The position numbers and the translations under genes are program-made. Positions 1 to 10,420 of a stretch of DNA of 38,159 bases are shown piece by piece. How positions within the stretch are numbered: the stretch's first letter is position 1; the number at the start of each line of letters is the position of its first letter. The notes below the pieces were generated by a model. It was not told where the DNA came from. It worked only from the letters and a program-made list of their open reading frames with translations, and made no database searches. The stretch is from Zygnema cylindricum (lineage: Eukaryota > Streptophyta > Zygnematophyceae > Zygnematales > Zygnemataceae). The DNA is taken from positions 149,187 to 187,345 of the forward strand of contig JBBHKE010002703.1 of assembly GCA_037447655.1 (NCBI GenBank), read 5' to 3'.

Positions 1-90
1 TTTTTTTTTTTTTCACGTCTTTTTTTTTAACCTTTTTTTTTCCTTTCTTTTTTTTTGGCCACTTTCAATCTCAAGCCCGATCTCAAGGCC

Positions 91-140
91 CAATCCCAAT
101 CCCAATCCCAAATAATCCCAATCCTAATCCCAATCCCAAG
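91..140 (+). repeat. AATCCC hexamer array
   Basis: Tandem CAATCC/AATCCC units with occasional CAAATAATCC and CCTAAT variants. The period matches the nearby telomere-like block, so this may be a degenerate derivative of it. Confidence 0.7.
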
Positions 141-324
141 AAGGCGCGAAAGAAAGGACAACAGAGAACAAAAAAAGGAGAGAAAGAGGGAGAGAGAGGG
201 GGAGAGAGAGATAAAGAGAGAAAAACGTAGAGATTCAATCCTTTTATTAATATATAAGTATTTAATTATTAGAGGGAGAAAGAGAGGAAAAAAACAAGAG
301 ACAACAGGAAAGAAAGCGCGGAAG

Positions 325-375
325 AACCCTAACCCTAATCCTAACCCTAATAAACCCTAACCCTAACCCTAACCC
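325..375 (+). repeat. Interstitial telomere-like repeat, AACCCT type
   Basis: About eight units, mostly the hexamer AACCCT, with one CCTAATCCT variant and a single AAACCCTAA heptamer junction. It lies inside a DAPF intron, so it is interstitial rather than a chromosome end. Most plants have the heptamer AAACCCT; a hexamer-dominated array is less usual. Confidence 0.85.
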
Positions 376-496
376 GGAACTCTAGCCCGAACTCTAACTT
401 TCACCGGTTTTTTTTTCTTTCCTTTTTTTTTCCAATTTTTTTTTCTGCACTTTTTTTTTTTTTCTCTTTTTTTTTTCTTCACTTTTTTTTTTTTTC

Positions 497-534
<38 letters not shown>

Positions 535-3500
535 GTGGACAACCGGAATAGTTCGGAGCCCAAAGTGACTCCCGGGCAGGCGATAAAACTTTGCGACCGA
601 AATTTCGGAGTTGGGGCAGATGGCGTAATTTTTGCGCTGCCCGGAACGGAGAGCACAGAATATACCATGAGGATTTATAATTCGGATGGGAGTGAACCAG
701 AGGTACAAAAAAAAATACTCCCCCTTCATTCTTTGACTTTCTTTGACCTTCTTTGACTTTCTTTGACTTTCTTTTGACCGTCTTTGACTTTCTTTGACCT
801 TTTTGACTTTCTTTGACCTTCGTTGGCCTTCTTCTATCTTTGTTTTTTTATGTCTTTCGGCTTGAAAAAGAAAACGAGCCTTTTATTTAACCCTGTTTGA
901 CCTTCTTTGACCTCCTTTGATTTTTCGTTTGACCTTCTTCTATCTTTGTTCTGTTGACTTCCTTTGACTTGTTAAAGAAAACGACCTTTTTTTACCTCTC
1001 CCTCTCCATCTCCAGATGTGCGGTAATGGAATTCGGTGCATGGCTCGGTTTGTCGCGGAATTGGAAGGGGCAAAAAATGAGGCTAAAATGTAAATCCCTT
1101 TTTCTCTTTTGTTTTCTCTCTTTATTTTATGTATATTTTATACAGTATGTTCATCATTTTAATTTAGATTCTAGATTGGTATTTTTTTTTTCTCTTGTTA
1201 TTTTTATGTATATTGATTATTGTATGTTGTACATTGTATGTTTATTGTTTTAAATTATGTTCCAAATATGTTATGTTTTAATTATGTTTTAAATTATTTA
1301 ATATTATAGGGAATTTGTTTAGAGTTTTGTTTTTCACCAAAGTGGGTTTTTTTCCTTCTTCTTTTTCTTTCTTCTCTTCCTTTCTCTTCTCTTCCCTTAT
1401 TTCTCTCTCTTTCTTCCTCTCTCCCTTTCATTTCCGAAAACTTCAACAATTCATAATTCTTCCTCATTTTTTTCTTTTTTTTTTTTTAAATTAGTTACCG
1501 TGTCCAAACTCTAGCGGGACCGATGGTGCTCGACTTGCGAGAAGATGGACAGGTGGGAAAAAGACAAACTTTTGTCTTTTCTGCAAGTATTTTGCTCTTT
1601 TCACTTTTTATCCTTTCCTCTTGTCTCTTCTTAACCATTTTTATAACAGTAAAAAATCCTAAATAAATTATGAAAAATTTATCACAAATTTATCAAAAAA
1701 TTGGAGAGAATGTCAGGACTTATTATAGTATATTGCAGTCAACTCTAACTTATGTGAGCCCCAAAAACCTGAGTATCATGATCCGGATCGAGATCTGAGC
1801 GGTTTGATTTCTGCCTTTTGTCTCGGCTCCGGATTTCGTTTCTCTCAAAATCCCGCCTTGATTTTGCGCCTCGCAGATCGATTCATACGAGCTGATCCGC
1901 CGTTTGATTCGCCGTGCCGTTGATTGGCAATAAATTGATGGATCGAGCGTCGAATACAACTAGCAAAATGGGATCGGCGTCTGGCGGATCCATCCTCTCA
2001 TCCTCCCTCACCTCCCCATTCCCTCCTCCCCTCCCAGGTGGCCGTCGACATGGGCCCTCCCACTCTCCAAGCCTCCCTCGTCCCCACCACCCTCTCTCCC
2101 AATACTGAAAACGGAGCGGTAGTTGCGGCTCCGTTGGAGATCGACGGAACGGTTTGGAAGGTCACATGTGTCAGTATGGGGAATCCTCATTGCATCACTT
2201 TCTCCAACGAGAACCAAGAGGTCGGTGAAAGCGATGTGTATGTGACGTGACGTGACGCGGCGTGACATTGTGGTGGGCAATGTGTGGTGGGATGGGTGAT
2301 TTGATGTGTAGTGATGTCACGTTTTGTGAGTGGGATTGGTGTGACTATAGGTGACGTCACATGTTGTGTGACATTGAGTGATGGCACATTGTGTGACAAT
2401 GTGTGATGTCATGTTTTGTGCGTGACATCAAGTAATGTGACATTGAGTGATGGACATCAAATAATGTGACATTGGGTAATGGACATTAAATAGTGTGACA
2501 TTCGATGATGGACATTAAATAGTGTGACATTGAGTGATGGACATCAAATAATGTGACATTGGGTAATGGACATTAAATAGTGTAACATTCGATGATGGAC
2601 ATTAAATAGTGTGACATTGGGTGATGGACATCAAATAATGTGACATTCGATGATGGACTTTAAATAGTGTGGCATTGAGTGAAGGACATTAAATTGCGTG
2701 ACATTGAGTAGTATGACATTTTGCGAGTGATGTAATATTGAATGATGCCACAATTGTGATGTCACATTTTTGTAAATGACATCGAATGCGTGACATCGAA
2801 TGTGTGACATCGAATGATGTGACATTAAATGATTTGACACTTGGGATGTGACATTTTTTGAGTGACATTTAGTGACGTGACATTGATGGGAGCAAATTTC
2901 TATTTTTCAGAGAATCTATTGACAACATCGAATAGAAAAAAAAAAAAATCCGTTGTCTGTCACATTTTGTACCAATTCTGGAAGTTAAAAAAAAATGAAA
3001 TTTGTCCAATAAATTTGTTTTTTGCTTTTTTTGTTGAGACTTAAACATTAATTGCGTTTTTTTTTTGTTAATTGCGTTTTTTTTTTGTATGTGTGTGTGG
3101 TTCTTTAGAATCCGTCCGAATAAAAAAATCTTTAAAATAGATTAAGAAAAACAGAACCGGCAAAATTGAAAATAAGAGAATTTCAGTTGTGACAGTTTCA
3201 TTTCTGGTTTTACAGCATCCTTCCCCCTCCCTCCCCTCCCTCCATCTTTCGCTCCCCCCCCTTTCCTCCATCACTCTCTCCCCTCCCTCCCTCTCCCTCC
3301 CCTCCCTCTCCCCCCTCTCCCCCCTCTCCCTTCCCTCCCTCCCCAAAGAAAAAATACACTGTGACTTCTTGTCCCTCTTCCTCTTTATCCATCAAACCCA
3401 CCAAAAAAAAAAAAAAAAAAACGAGAATTCTGAAAGAAAAAAACAACTATATGCGATAAAATTTTAAAAATTGTCTTTTTTCCTCCTTTTTTTTGCCTCC

Positions 3501-3858
3501 TTATTTTCTCCTTTTTCTCTCCTTTTTATTCTCCTTTTTTTTACTCCTTTTTTTACTCCTTTTTTTTTTCCTTTTTCTTCTCATTTTTTTCTATTTTTTT
3601 CCTCCATTTTTTCTCTCCTTTTTTTTGTCCTTTCCTTTTGTCCTTTTTTGTCCTTTTCTTTTGTTCTTTTTTGTCCTTTTCTTTTGTCCTTTTTTTTTTC
3701 CTTTTTTTCAGAACCTAAAAGTGTCAGAAATCGATCTCGCTCGGATTGGTCCAATTTTCGAAAATAATTCCGTTTTCCCGGCACGCACCAATACTGGTTT
3801 GTCTCTCTCTCTCTTCCTCCATCCCTCTCCCTCTCTTTCCCTCTCCCTCTCCCTCTCT

Positions 3859-3893
<35 letters not shown>

Positions 3894-6326
3894 CCTCTCC
3901 CTCTCCCTCCGTCTCTCCCTCTCTCTCTCCCTCAACCTCGCCCTCGCCCTCTCTCCGTCTCCCTCTCCCTCCCCCTCTCTCCCTCTTTCTCTTCCTCTCA
4001 CTCTCCCTCTTTCTCTTCCTCTCACTCTCCCTCTTTCTCGCCCTCTCTCCCTCATCCTCTCCCTCTCCCTCTCTCCCTCTCCCTCTATCCGTCTCCCTCT
4101 ATCCCTCTCCCTATCCCTCCCCGTCCCTCTCCCTCTCGCTCCTCGCAATACTTTTCCTGCACCCTTTCTTTCATCACCTCCTGCATTTTTTTTTTTTTTT
4201 TTTGGAATGTATTTCTGTAACATTTTGCTTTTCTGTTCTCCCTCTTTTTTCTTATTGTTTTTTTTTCAATTTTTCTTTCTTTTTTTTTCCAATAATTTTG
4301 CTTTCCGCGGAAAACGTTTTTTTTTCCAATATTTTATTTTTTTTCTGATGATTGAATTTTCTTCCAATAATTATTTTTTCTTCCAAAATTTACTAATCAT
4401 TTTTTTTTTGAAGTAATTCGTCTCCTTATACAACTTTTTTCTTCCGATAATATTTTTTTTTTCTTCCATTTTTATTTTGTTGCTGTTTTGCGAAGTCTCT
4501 TTTTTCCACTAATTTCTAATTTTTTTTCCGATATTTTTTTCTTCTTCCAGCAATTAAAAGGAGAGATTTTTATTTTTATTCCTTTCTATTTTTTCCTTTT
4601 TTTTTTATTCCTCTTTTTTTTCCTTCTTTTTCATTCTTTTTTTTTTATTCCTTTTTTTTTTTTCCTTTTTTTTTTTTTTTTTTTTATTCTTTCTTTTTTT
4701 TAAATTCCTTTTTCTTTCTTTTTTTTTTTCTTATATGTATGTATATATATATATATATATATATATTTTTATATTTCCTTTTTTTTTATTCTTTCTTTTT
4801 TTTTTCTTATATTCTTTTTTTTTTATTTTTTTTTCGGGCAGAATTTGTGGAGGTTATCTCTCCCTCGGAATTAAACATGAGAGTCTGGGAGAGAGGGGCA
4901 GGTGGGTCCACTTTTTGGGGGAAAAAAATAATAAGTAACTTAAAATAATAAGAATAATAATAACAATGAAAATAATAATCATAATCATATTAATAACAGT
5001 AATAATAAAAATAGTAATGTTAATAATAATAATGATGATGATGATGATAATAATAATAATAATATTCAAAATAATAATAATAATAATATTTATAATATTT
5101 TATAATATTAATAGTAATAATAATAAAAAAAAACTAAACATTTTAAATTGGGGTTTTAATGTACGAATCTAAGTGGTCCTGTTCTTTTTTTATTTCTTTT
5201 TTTCTTTTTCATTTTTTCATTTTTCTTTTTTCGTCGTTTCTTTTCAAATTTGGTCAAAAAAAATCAGATCTCACTTTTTTAACCTTTCAGTTCGTTTCCT
5301 TCCCTTTTTTTTTTTAATTCCTAATCTCAGCCAATTTCAAAAAAAGAAAAAAAAAAAAACCTTCCACTCTTTAAAGTTACGATTAATTTCACACATTTCT
5401 CTTCCCTTTTCAAATAAAACCACCTCCTTTTCCTTTCCTTTTTTCTTTCCTTTTTTTTTTTTTTTTTTTTTTTCAAATTTTTTTTTTTTTTTTTGCCTTA
5501 ACCTTTTCCTTTTTTTTTTTTCTGATTTTTTTATATTTTAAAAAAAAAAAGGTCCTACTTTGGCCTGTGGGACGGGAGCGTGTGCACTCGTGGTCGCCGG
5601 AGTGCTGGAGGGAAGGGCAGAGAGGGTACCTCCCTCTCCCTCTCCCTCTCCCTTTTCTCCTTCTCCCTTTCCTCTCCCTCTCCCTCGCCCTCTCCCTCTC
5701 CCTCTCCCGCTCCCTTTTCCTCTCCCTCTCCCTCTCCCTTTCACTCTTCTCCCTCTCCCTCTCCTTCTCCCTCTCTCTCCCTCCCTCCCCCCGTCCCTCT
5801 CCCTCTCCCTCTCCCTCTCCCTCTCCCTCTCCCTCTCCCTCCCCCCATCCCTCTCCCTCTTCCTCCCCCCATCCCTCTCCCTCTCCCTCCCCTCTCCCCC
5901 TTCCCTCAGCTTCCCCTCCCTCTCCCTCTGGCCCGCTGCCCCTCTCCTTTCCCTACATACTTTTTGGGTGTATTTTTGAATCTACTTTTTTTTTGGCTGT
6001 ACTTTTTCTTCGGATGTAATTTTTTTCGGATTTACTTTTTATGGCTGTACTTATTTACTTCGTAATTTTTAACACTAATTTTTTTACGTTGTAGTTTTTA
6101 CGTTGTACTTTTTTCCAGAGCTGTACTTTTCTTACCGTTGTTCTTCTTTCTCACTGCTGTACTTTTTTTACTTGTCCTTTTTTTCTGAACTTTTTTTCTG
6201 TACTTTCAGAAATGTACTGTCCATTTGCCCGGAGGACCTTTGGAGATCGAATGGAGGGAAGAAGACGATCACGTTTATATGACGGGACCGGCCCAGCTAG
6301 TTTTTCACGGAAAAGCTTATTTATAG
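535..6326 (+). CDS. DAPF: Diaminopimelate epimerase, plastid type (5' end outside window)
   Basis: Interconverts LL- and meso-diaminopimelate (EC 5.1.1.7), the penultimate step of lysine synthesis; plant forms act in plastids (family knowledge). Eight exons with GT-AG borders join in frame: 535-702, 1016-1089, 1495-1552, 2038-2220, 3712-3796, 4842-4901, 5552-5625, 6210-6326 (TAG), giving 272 codons. The first begins at VDNRNSSEP. Both catalytic-cysteine motifs are present: MCGNGIRC (Cys58 of this partial product) and LACGTGAC (Cys215). Other family blocks are [36 protein letters not shown] and [10 protein letters not shown]. The transit peptide and the N-terminal glycine-rich block that normally precedes VDNR are missing, so at least one exon lies upstream. 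No frameshift or internal stop was found. Odd point: the acceptor at 5550-5551 follows a run of 11 A instead of pyrimidines. The gene looks intact where visible; exon borders were placed by eye from family conservation. Confidence 0.95.
721..970 (+). repeat. CTTTGACTTT-type degenerate tandem repeat
   Basis: The intron between exons 535-702 and 1016-1089 is mostly repeats of about 10-12 bases built on CTTTGAC(C/T)TT, interrupted around 830-895. Each unit contains TTGAC, the W-box core, but an intronic pyrimidine-rich array is a sufficient explanation. Confidence 0.75.
2436..2696 (+). repeat. 29-bp minisatellite with 87-bp higher-order unit
   Basis: Nine consecutive 29-base monomers start at 2436, 2465, 2494, 2523, 2552, 2581, 2610, 2639 and 2668. 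Each begins TGTGACATT and carries GGACAT near the middle. Three monomer types occur in the order A-B-C-A-B-C, so 2436-2522 and 2523-2609 match as 87-base blocks with one mismatch (2584). The next monomer is an A/B hybrid, followed by C and an A-like one. Degenerate TGACATTGAGTGATG-like sequence extends from about 2245 to 2880. It lies in the 2221-3711 intron of DAPF. Confidence 0.9.
3215..3345 (+). repeat. Homopyrimidine CCCTCC tract in DAPF intron
   Basis: Almost purine-free C/T tract with CCCTCC and CTCTCCC units in the same intron as the 29-bp minisatellite. Apparent reading frames here on both strands are products of the repeat. Confidence 0.85.
3799..4144 (+). repeat. CTCCCT/CT homopyrimidine array in DAPF intron
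   Basis: About 345 bases, nearly all C and T, made of CTCCCT hexamers and CT dinucleotides, starting right after the donor at 3797. The pyrimidine strand is the coding strand. The long Leu/Ser/Pro and Arg/Glu frames here are repeat artefacts. Confidence 0.9.
4735..5130 (+). repeat. TA and AATAAT microsatellites around a DAPF exon
   Basis: A (TA)n run at about 4741-4766 sits upstream of exon 4842-4901, and an impure AAT/ATA/ATG array runs from about 4935 to 5130 in the following intron. Exon 4842-4901 is the only unique sequence in this interval. Confidence 0.8.
5628..5935 (+). repeat. CCCTCT homopyrimidine array in last DAPF intron
   Basis: About 300 bases of CTCCCT/CCCTCT hexamers starting directly at the donor GTACCT (5626). 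It has the same unit and the same pyrimidine-strand orientation as 3799-4144, so both introns carry the same array class. Confidence 0.9.
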
Positions 6327-8996
6327 GGTATAAATAGGGTATAAATACGGTGTAAAATGTTGATACTAAGACTTTTTGTTTTTGGTTCGAACTTTGGTTT
6401 GAATAAAGAAGGAAGTTTGGGAGGAATGTAATTTTTTTTTTAAATAGTTTTGTGAGGATTTTTTTAGTTTTGGGAAAAAGTTTTTGCTAAGGGATTTAGT
6501 TTTATTGATTAATAATAAATGTTTGGAAAGGTTTGATTTTTTGTGGTTTTTTTCCGTTTTTTGCATGTGGGTGTTGACTTTTATTATTATTGTTATTATT
6601 ATTATTATTGTTATTGGTAAAGCATGTTTTTAAGAAGTTAGGAAGTTTAAAGACTTTCAAAGAGAAAAAATAAATTTGCGTTTATTTGGTTGGATGTTCA
6701 AAATAAATAAGTTTTTTTTTTTGTGATAATTATTGGGAGGCACCAATCATTGTGCATAAATGGACAACATTTAGTGTCCTTTTATTTTTTAGTTTTATCT
6801 GTTTATTTGCCTTCCTAAAGATAAATATTTATAAAATATATATATATATATATATATATTATTTTTTATTTTTTACTTCCTCTTTGTACCCTTAAGTGGT
6901 TTTCCAATGGGACTTAGGGATATTGAAATCGGCTGTCTTTACCATTAATAGTGTAGATTTTTGGGACTAGAAAGTTGCAATACTAGGTTAGTTTTTAGGG
7001 TTTTTTAGGATTTCTGAGAGATTTTGAGGGTTTTTGAGGTCTAACATTGCTGCTGAGGGATTTTCAATTTGGTTTTCTATTCGACGGGAGTCTTCACACA
7101 TTATTTTTCAATAATAATATTTTTCTTAATAATTCTTAATAATTCTGCATTATTCTTAATAAGTATTTCTTCGTGGCGGATTGATATTGTTTTGCTCGAT
7201 GGTGCCCTGTAATTTTGGTGACGTTATTTTGTCGTTTTCTGTCGTTTTTCACTGGTTTTCGTTGTTTTGTCGTATTTTTAGGACATTTTTTTGGTCGTAT
7301 TTTTAGGACATCATTTTGTCGTATTCTTGGGGAAATCATTTTATCATTTTTTCGTGGTTATCGTTTCGGTGTATCTTTGGGTCAATGTTTTTTCGTGTTT
7401 TTCAAGGATACATTGTCTTTTTGTTACAATTGTGGCTTAGGAGGATCGGCACAATGGAGAGGTCGCAAGAGACACTGTTCGGGGAAAGAAAAAATAAGTC
7501 TGGTTTTTTTCGTAGAAAGGGGTGTAATTTGGTTACAGTTCGCCGATAATGAATCTATGATCAAGATGTAGGTACGAGTGCGAAATCTGACAAATCGTAC
7601 ACCTTCGCGTCCTTTTACTCTAATTGATTCATAACTCTAAATTGGGTTTTCTCCTGTATAATTAATACGCAATCAATATCTTTCCTCTAAAATAGGTTCA
7701 ATCTTATTTTGCCTTTTATTCTGAGCGCAGTTTTACGTGTGTTCGCGATTATTTTAATCCATGTTTCGTACTTTATTACTTAACAAAGTACCATTTTGAA
7801 CAGAATGACACGCTTCGTACTCCACTCTATTCAAGATGACCTTAAATTAGAGTTATTTAAGCTAATTAACCAGAACCATAACTTAACGTAAAAAAACAAT
7901 TAGTGTTATTAATTCAATTTAAGGTTTTAGGGTCAAAATTTGGGGTCGACGAATTAGCGTTAATAATGCTAATAGCGATTCAAGGTGTAGTACTTTCGTT
8001 TGTTTTTTTTCCCACGTTCTTTCAAAGCACATGTGACATTTTGAAGTCAGTTGGGTGGTTTCGTTTTGGGTACGCTATTTTATTGTCGTTTTGTGCTTGT
8101 CGTGTCTTTCCATGCATTTTGTTAGCTTGGCCTTAGTTGTGTGATCGTTTTTCCGTTCGAACTATTTTTTTCTTAATGAACTATATAATATTTTTTCTGT
8201 TTTGTTTGCTTCTCCTGGGTTCGCTTTTCAAGTCTCGTTTTTGTCTTTTTTTTTTTTGTTCCCATGTGCTCGAGATGGTCCGCCATCGTTTTTTTTTTTA
8301 ATAAAGTTTTAAAGATATTTTGAATTGACTGCAGATTGGGAAATTATCTACCCGGCGACAGTATCAGACCGTACAGTATATCGTATTTTTTAGGTAGGTA
8401 AAGCGTTTTGTCGCATTTGACACCTAGTACGGACTGCTGTCGCTTATGACAACTAATACGGATTCTCCCTTGCCGACAAATACTACGCCGAAAGCTCTAC
8501 CTTGGCATTTAAGCACAAAACGACAAAAAGTGGCTTTGATATAATTTTGCGCAGATTATGACCTGGCAGTCAAGAAAGGTTCGTTCGCACTGTATTCTAT
8601 TTGTTTCGTCACTTTCAAATGGGGAGAGTAACCTGGACACATCCTGGAAAAACAAATGAACCATTGCATATAAAATATACTATATATTAATACCAAAGAA
8701 CTGTAAACCGATTCTTGCAATAATTAAAAAATAATAGAATTAATAAACTATAATTAATGAACTATAATTTTGCCATTTTATTCGTCATGATTGCCTTTTT
8801 GTACCTAATCAACCTGACCGTACATACTAGATTCGTACAGAAAGCTATGTACTATTAGCACGCTTCTAAATTGTCGGTGACAGTACACGGATTTTCGGTG
8901 TAGGGCGCAAAAGACAAAAAGTCGAGATTCACTGAAATTTCCGTCGGTTCAGAGAATGACATAGAATCACATCTTGAACGTGGCATATTTTCGGTG
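6327..8996. other. DAPF 3' flank, no gene seen
   Basis: AT-rich DNA with a (TA)12 microsatellite at 6836-6859 and an ATT array near 6575-6610. The frames at 7215-7571 and 7903-8136 show no recognisable domain. Near 7950-7995 the stretch TTAGCG..CTAATAGCGATTC..GGTGTA resembles the terminal motif of the inverted-repeat unit at 17525-18772, suggesting an old fragment of that family. From about 8340 the DNA becomes rich in GTAC/CGTA words, like the transposon-rich part of the window. Confidence 0.5.
6402..6407 (+). terminator. Possible DAPF polyadenylation signal AATAAA
   Basis: AATAAA lies 76 bases after the DAPF stop. Further AATAAA-like hexamers occur near 6509, 6668 and 6699 in AT-rich sequence, so which one is used cannot be told from sequence. 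Confidence 0.35.
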
Positions 8997-9004
8997 GTTT
9001 TTAC

Positions 9005-9169
9005 TAGTGTTGGGTATCGAGGACCACTTGCCGATATTCGATATGTACCAAATTTTAGGTACCCGATAATCGATATATCGCTTCGATATATCGACTATCG
9101 AAATATCGCGATATATCCGATATATCGTATCGACCATATATCGAAAACGAAAATTTTAAATTTTTCTTA

Positions 9170-9202
<33 letters not shown>

Positions 9203-9416
9203 AGCGCTCAGTGGGGGGGGGGGGGGGGGGCAAAATTTCCGTACTATTTCCGTACGATTTTCCGTACTCTTACAGTACGGGCACGCAATTTTTGCGATAT
9301 ATATCGCGATAATTTATGTTGGTCCGTACGATATATCGAGGTATCTGCTCGATCGATATTCGATATATCGAATATCAAAATTATCGCGATATGAAACTAC
9401 CCGATACCCAACGCTA
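9005..9416. mobile_element. Complete hAT-type MITE with perfect 8-bp target duplication
   Basis: A 412-base non-coding element. Its ends are inverted copies: TAGTGTTGGGTATCGA at the left and, read from the right, TAGCGTTGGGTATCGG. It is flanked on both sides by the identical octamer GTTTTTAC (8997-9004 and 9417-9424). An 8-bp target duplication and a TAG-starting terminus are characteristic of hAT transposons. The interior is dense in CGATATATCG-like palindromes and contains a C30/G18 hairpin (9172-9230). No coding capacity, so it would depend on a transposase supplied in trans. Confidence 0.9.
9172..9230. repeat. C30 - palindromic loop - G18 hairpin
   Basis: Thirty consecutive C (9172-9201), an 11-base spacer containing the palindrome GAGCGCTC, then eighteen consecutive G (9213-9230). 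The two runs can pair as a long G:C stem. It sits near the middle of the MITE. Confidence 0.9.
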
Positions 9417-9507
9417 GTTTTTACTTTTCAGGCATTAAGAATAGGGAATTGATCATGACAGTGACTGTTTTGGTTGCGCACAGTCACTTACGTCATTTTG
9501 TCAAAAA

Positions 9508-9860
9508 ATGTACGTTTGAAGTACACATTGGTAGAAGTAAAGTACCGTTGAGTACAAATTTGACGGTCAATCGGTTGGACAACTTTGACTTTCAAAATAT
9601 TGTTTCAACCGCTTAAAATTTTGTCGCGCTTGTGGACGTCGATCGTCATAATAAAAGGGAATTGCTAATCGCAGAGACGATTTTTGCTACGCAGGTACAG
9701 TAGTTGTCAGAAATTGTACATATGAAGTACAATTTTGTACAAGCTACGTACCTTTAATTTCAGATGTGACGGCCAATCCGTCGAACAACTTTGACTGGCG
9801 GAATATTGTACCGGCGGTTAAAAAAGTGTCGCACTTGCAAACGTCGACCGTCATAAAAAA
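9508..9860 (+). repeat. Subterminal tandem repeat, ~208-bp period
   Basis: Two divergent direct copies, starting near 9508 (TGTACGTTTGAAGTACA) and near 9716 (TGTACATATGAAGTACA), share TTTGACGG..CAATCGG..GGACAACTTTGACT-like blocks and both end near CGTCGA(T/C)CGTCATAA. The first copy belongs to the left terminal inverted repeat, so the arm was partly duplicated. Confidence 0.65.
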
Positions 9861-10197
9861 AATTAAATTTCACACGGCCGGCGCAGGTTTACTGTTACCA
9901 AACTGCAGCAGCCACATATAAATAAAATGGTTGCGCGCAGGTAGTTTACTGCAAAAATGAAATCAACTCGCGAACCGTTACATTGAACTAGGACAAATAT
10001 TAAAAGACGACGTACAACATGTGTAAACCATGGATGTCTCATTCGTACGCATTTTGACATTTTAAGAAATTTCGTTTTTTTTTTTTTGATTTTGAATCTT
10101 TCGTTAAATGCATATACTTTTCATACGGTTTAAGCGTACGGATGAACCGTACATTTTTAATGTACGAATATTTAAAAAAAGATACTATTCATTTCCA

Positions 10198-10327
10198 CGC
10201 GCAAAGTTTGAAAGAAATTTGTACGTTACAGTTATAATGTACGGAAATTTCGCGCGCAGATTGAAAGAAATTTGTACGTTACGGTTATAATATACGGAAA
10301 TTTCGCAGTGTTTTGAAAGAAATTTGT
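10198..10327 (+). repeat. ~53-bp tandem repeat upstream of the hAT transposase
   Basis: About 2.4 units. TTGAAAGAAATTTG recurs at 10208, 10261 and 10313, and each full unit contains GTACGTTAC(A/G)GTTATAAT and CGGAAATTTCGC. It sits between the left arm and the transposase frame; hAT elements often carry repeated subterminal binding motifs, but that role is inferred. Confidence 0.75.
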
Positions 10328-10420
10328 CGAGTTCATCCAAGCCGACATTCAATCCGCCATTGAAAGCTTGATTGAAGTCGTACTTCAAGCAAGTTTCCAC
10401 GAACTTCTTCAGAAGCAGCC

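Larger units (their letters stand above)
1..534 (+). other. DAPF intron, 3' part, low-complexity
   Basis: Sequence before the first visible DAPF exon. It holds T-rich tracts, GA-rich DNA around 170-235, two telomere-like hexamer blocks (separate entries) and about 35 consecutive T just before the acceptor AG at 533-534. The 101-codon frame at 55-360 is low-complexity translation of these repeats, not a transit peptide. Confidence 0.75.

Noticed and set aside
55-360. 101-codon + frame that might be a DAPF transit peptide
   Set aside because: It is a translation of hexamer and GA repeats, ends in the telomere-like block and has no splice path to VDNR at 535.
325-375. Chromosome end / true telomere
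   Set aside because: Too short and flanked on both sides by intron sequence of a gene in frame downstream.
2436-2696. CRISPR-like array
   Set aside because: Contiguous 29-bp monomers with no unique spacers, within a eukaryotic intron.
3493-4416. Long Leu/Ser/Pro and Arg/Glu frames on both strands at 3493-4416 and 5538-6065
   Set aside because: They follow CTCCCT and poly-T arrays inside introns; composition alone keeps them open.
7215-7571. 118-codon + frame in the DAPF 3' flank
   Set aside because: Phe-rich translation of T-rich DNA, no recognisable domain.
7903-8136. 77-codon hydrophobic + frame
   Set aside because: No start context, no domain, and it overlaps a likely fragment of a dispersed repeat family.
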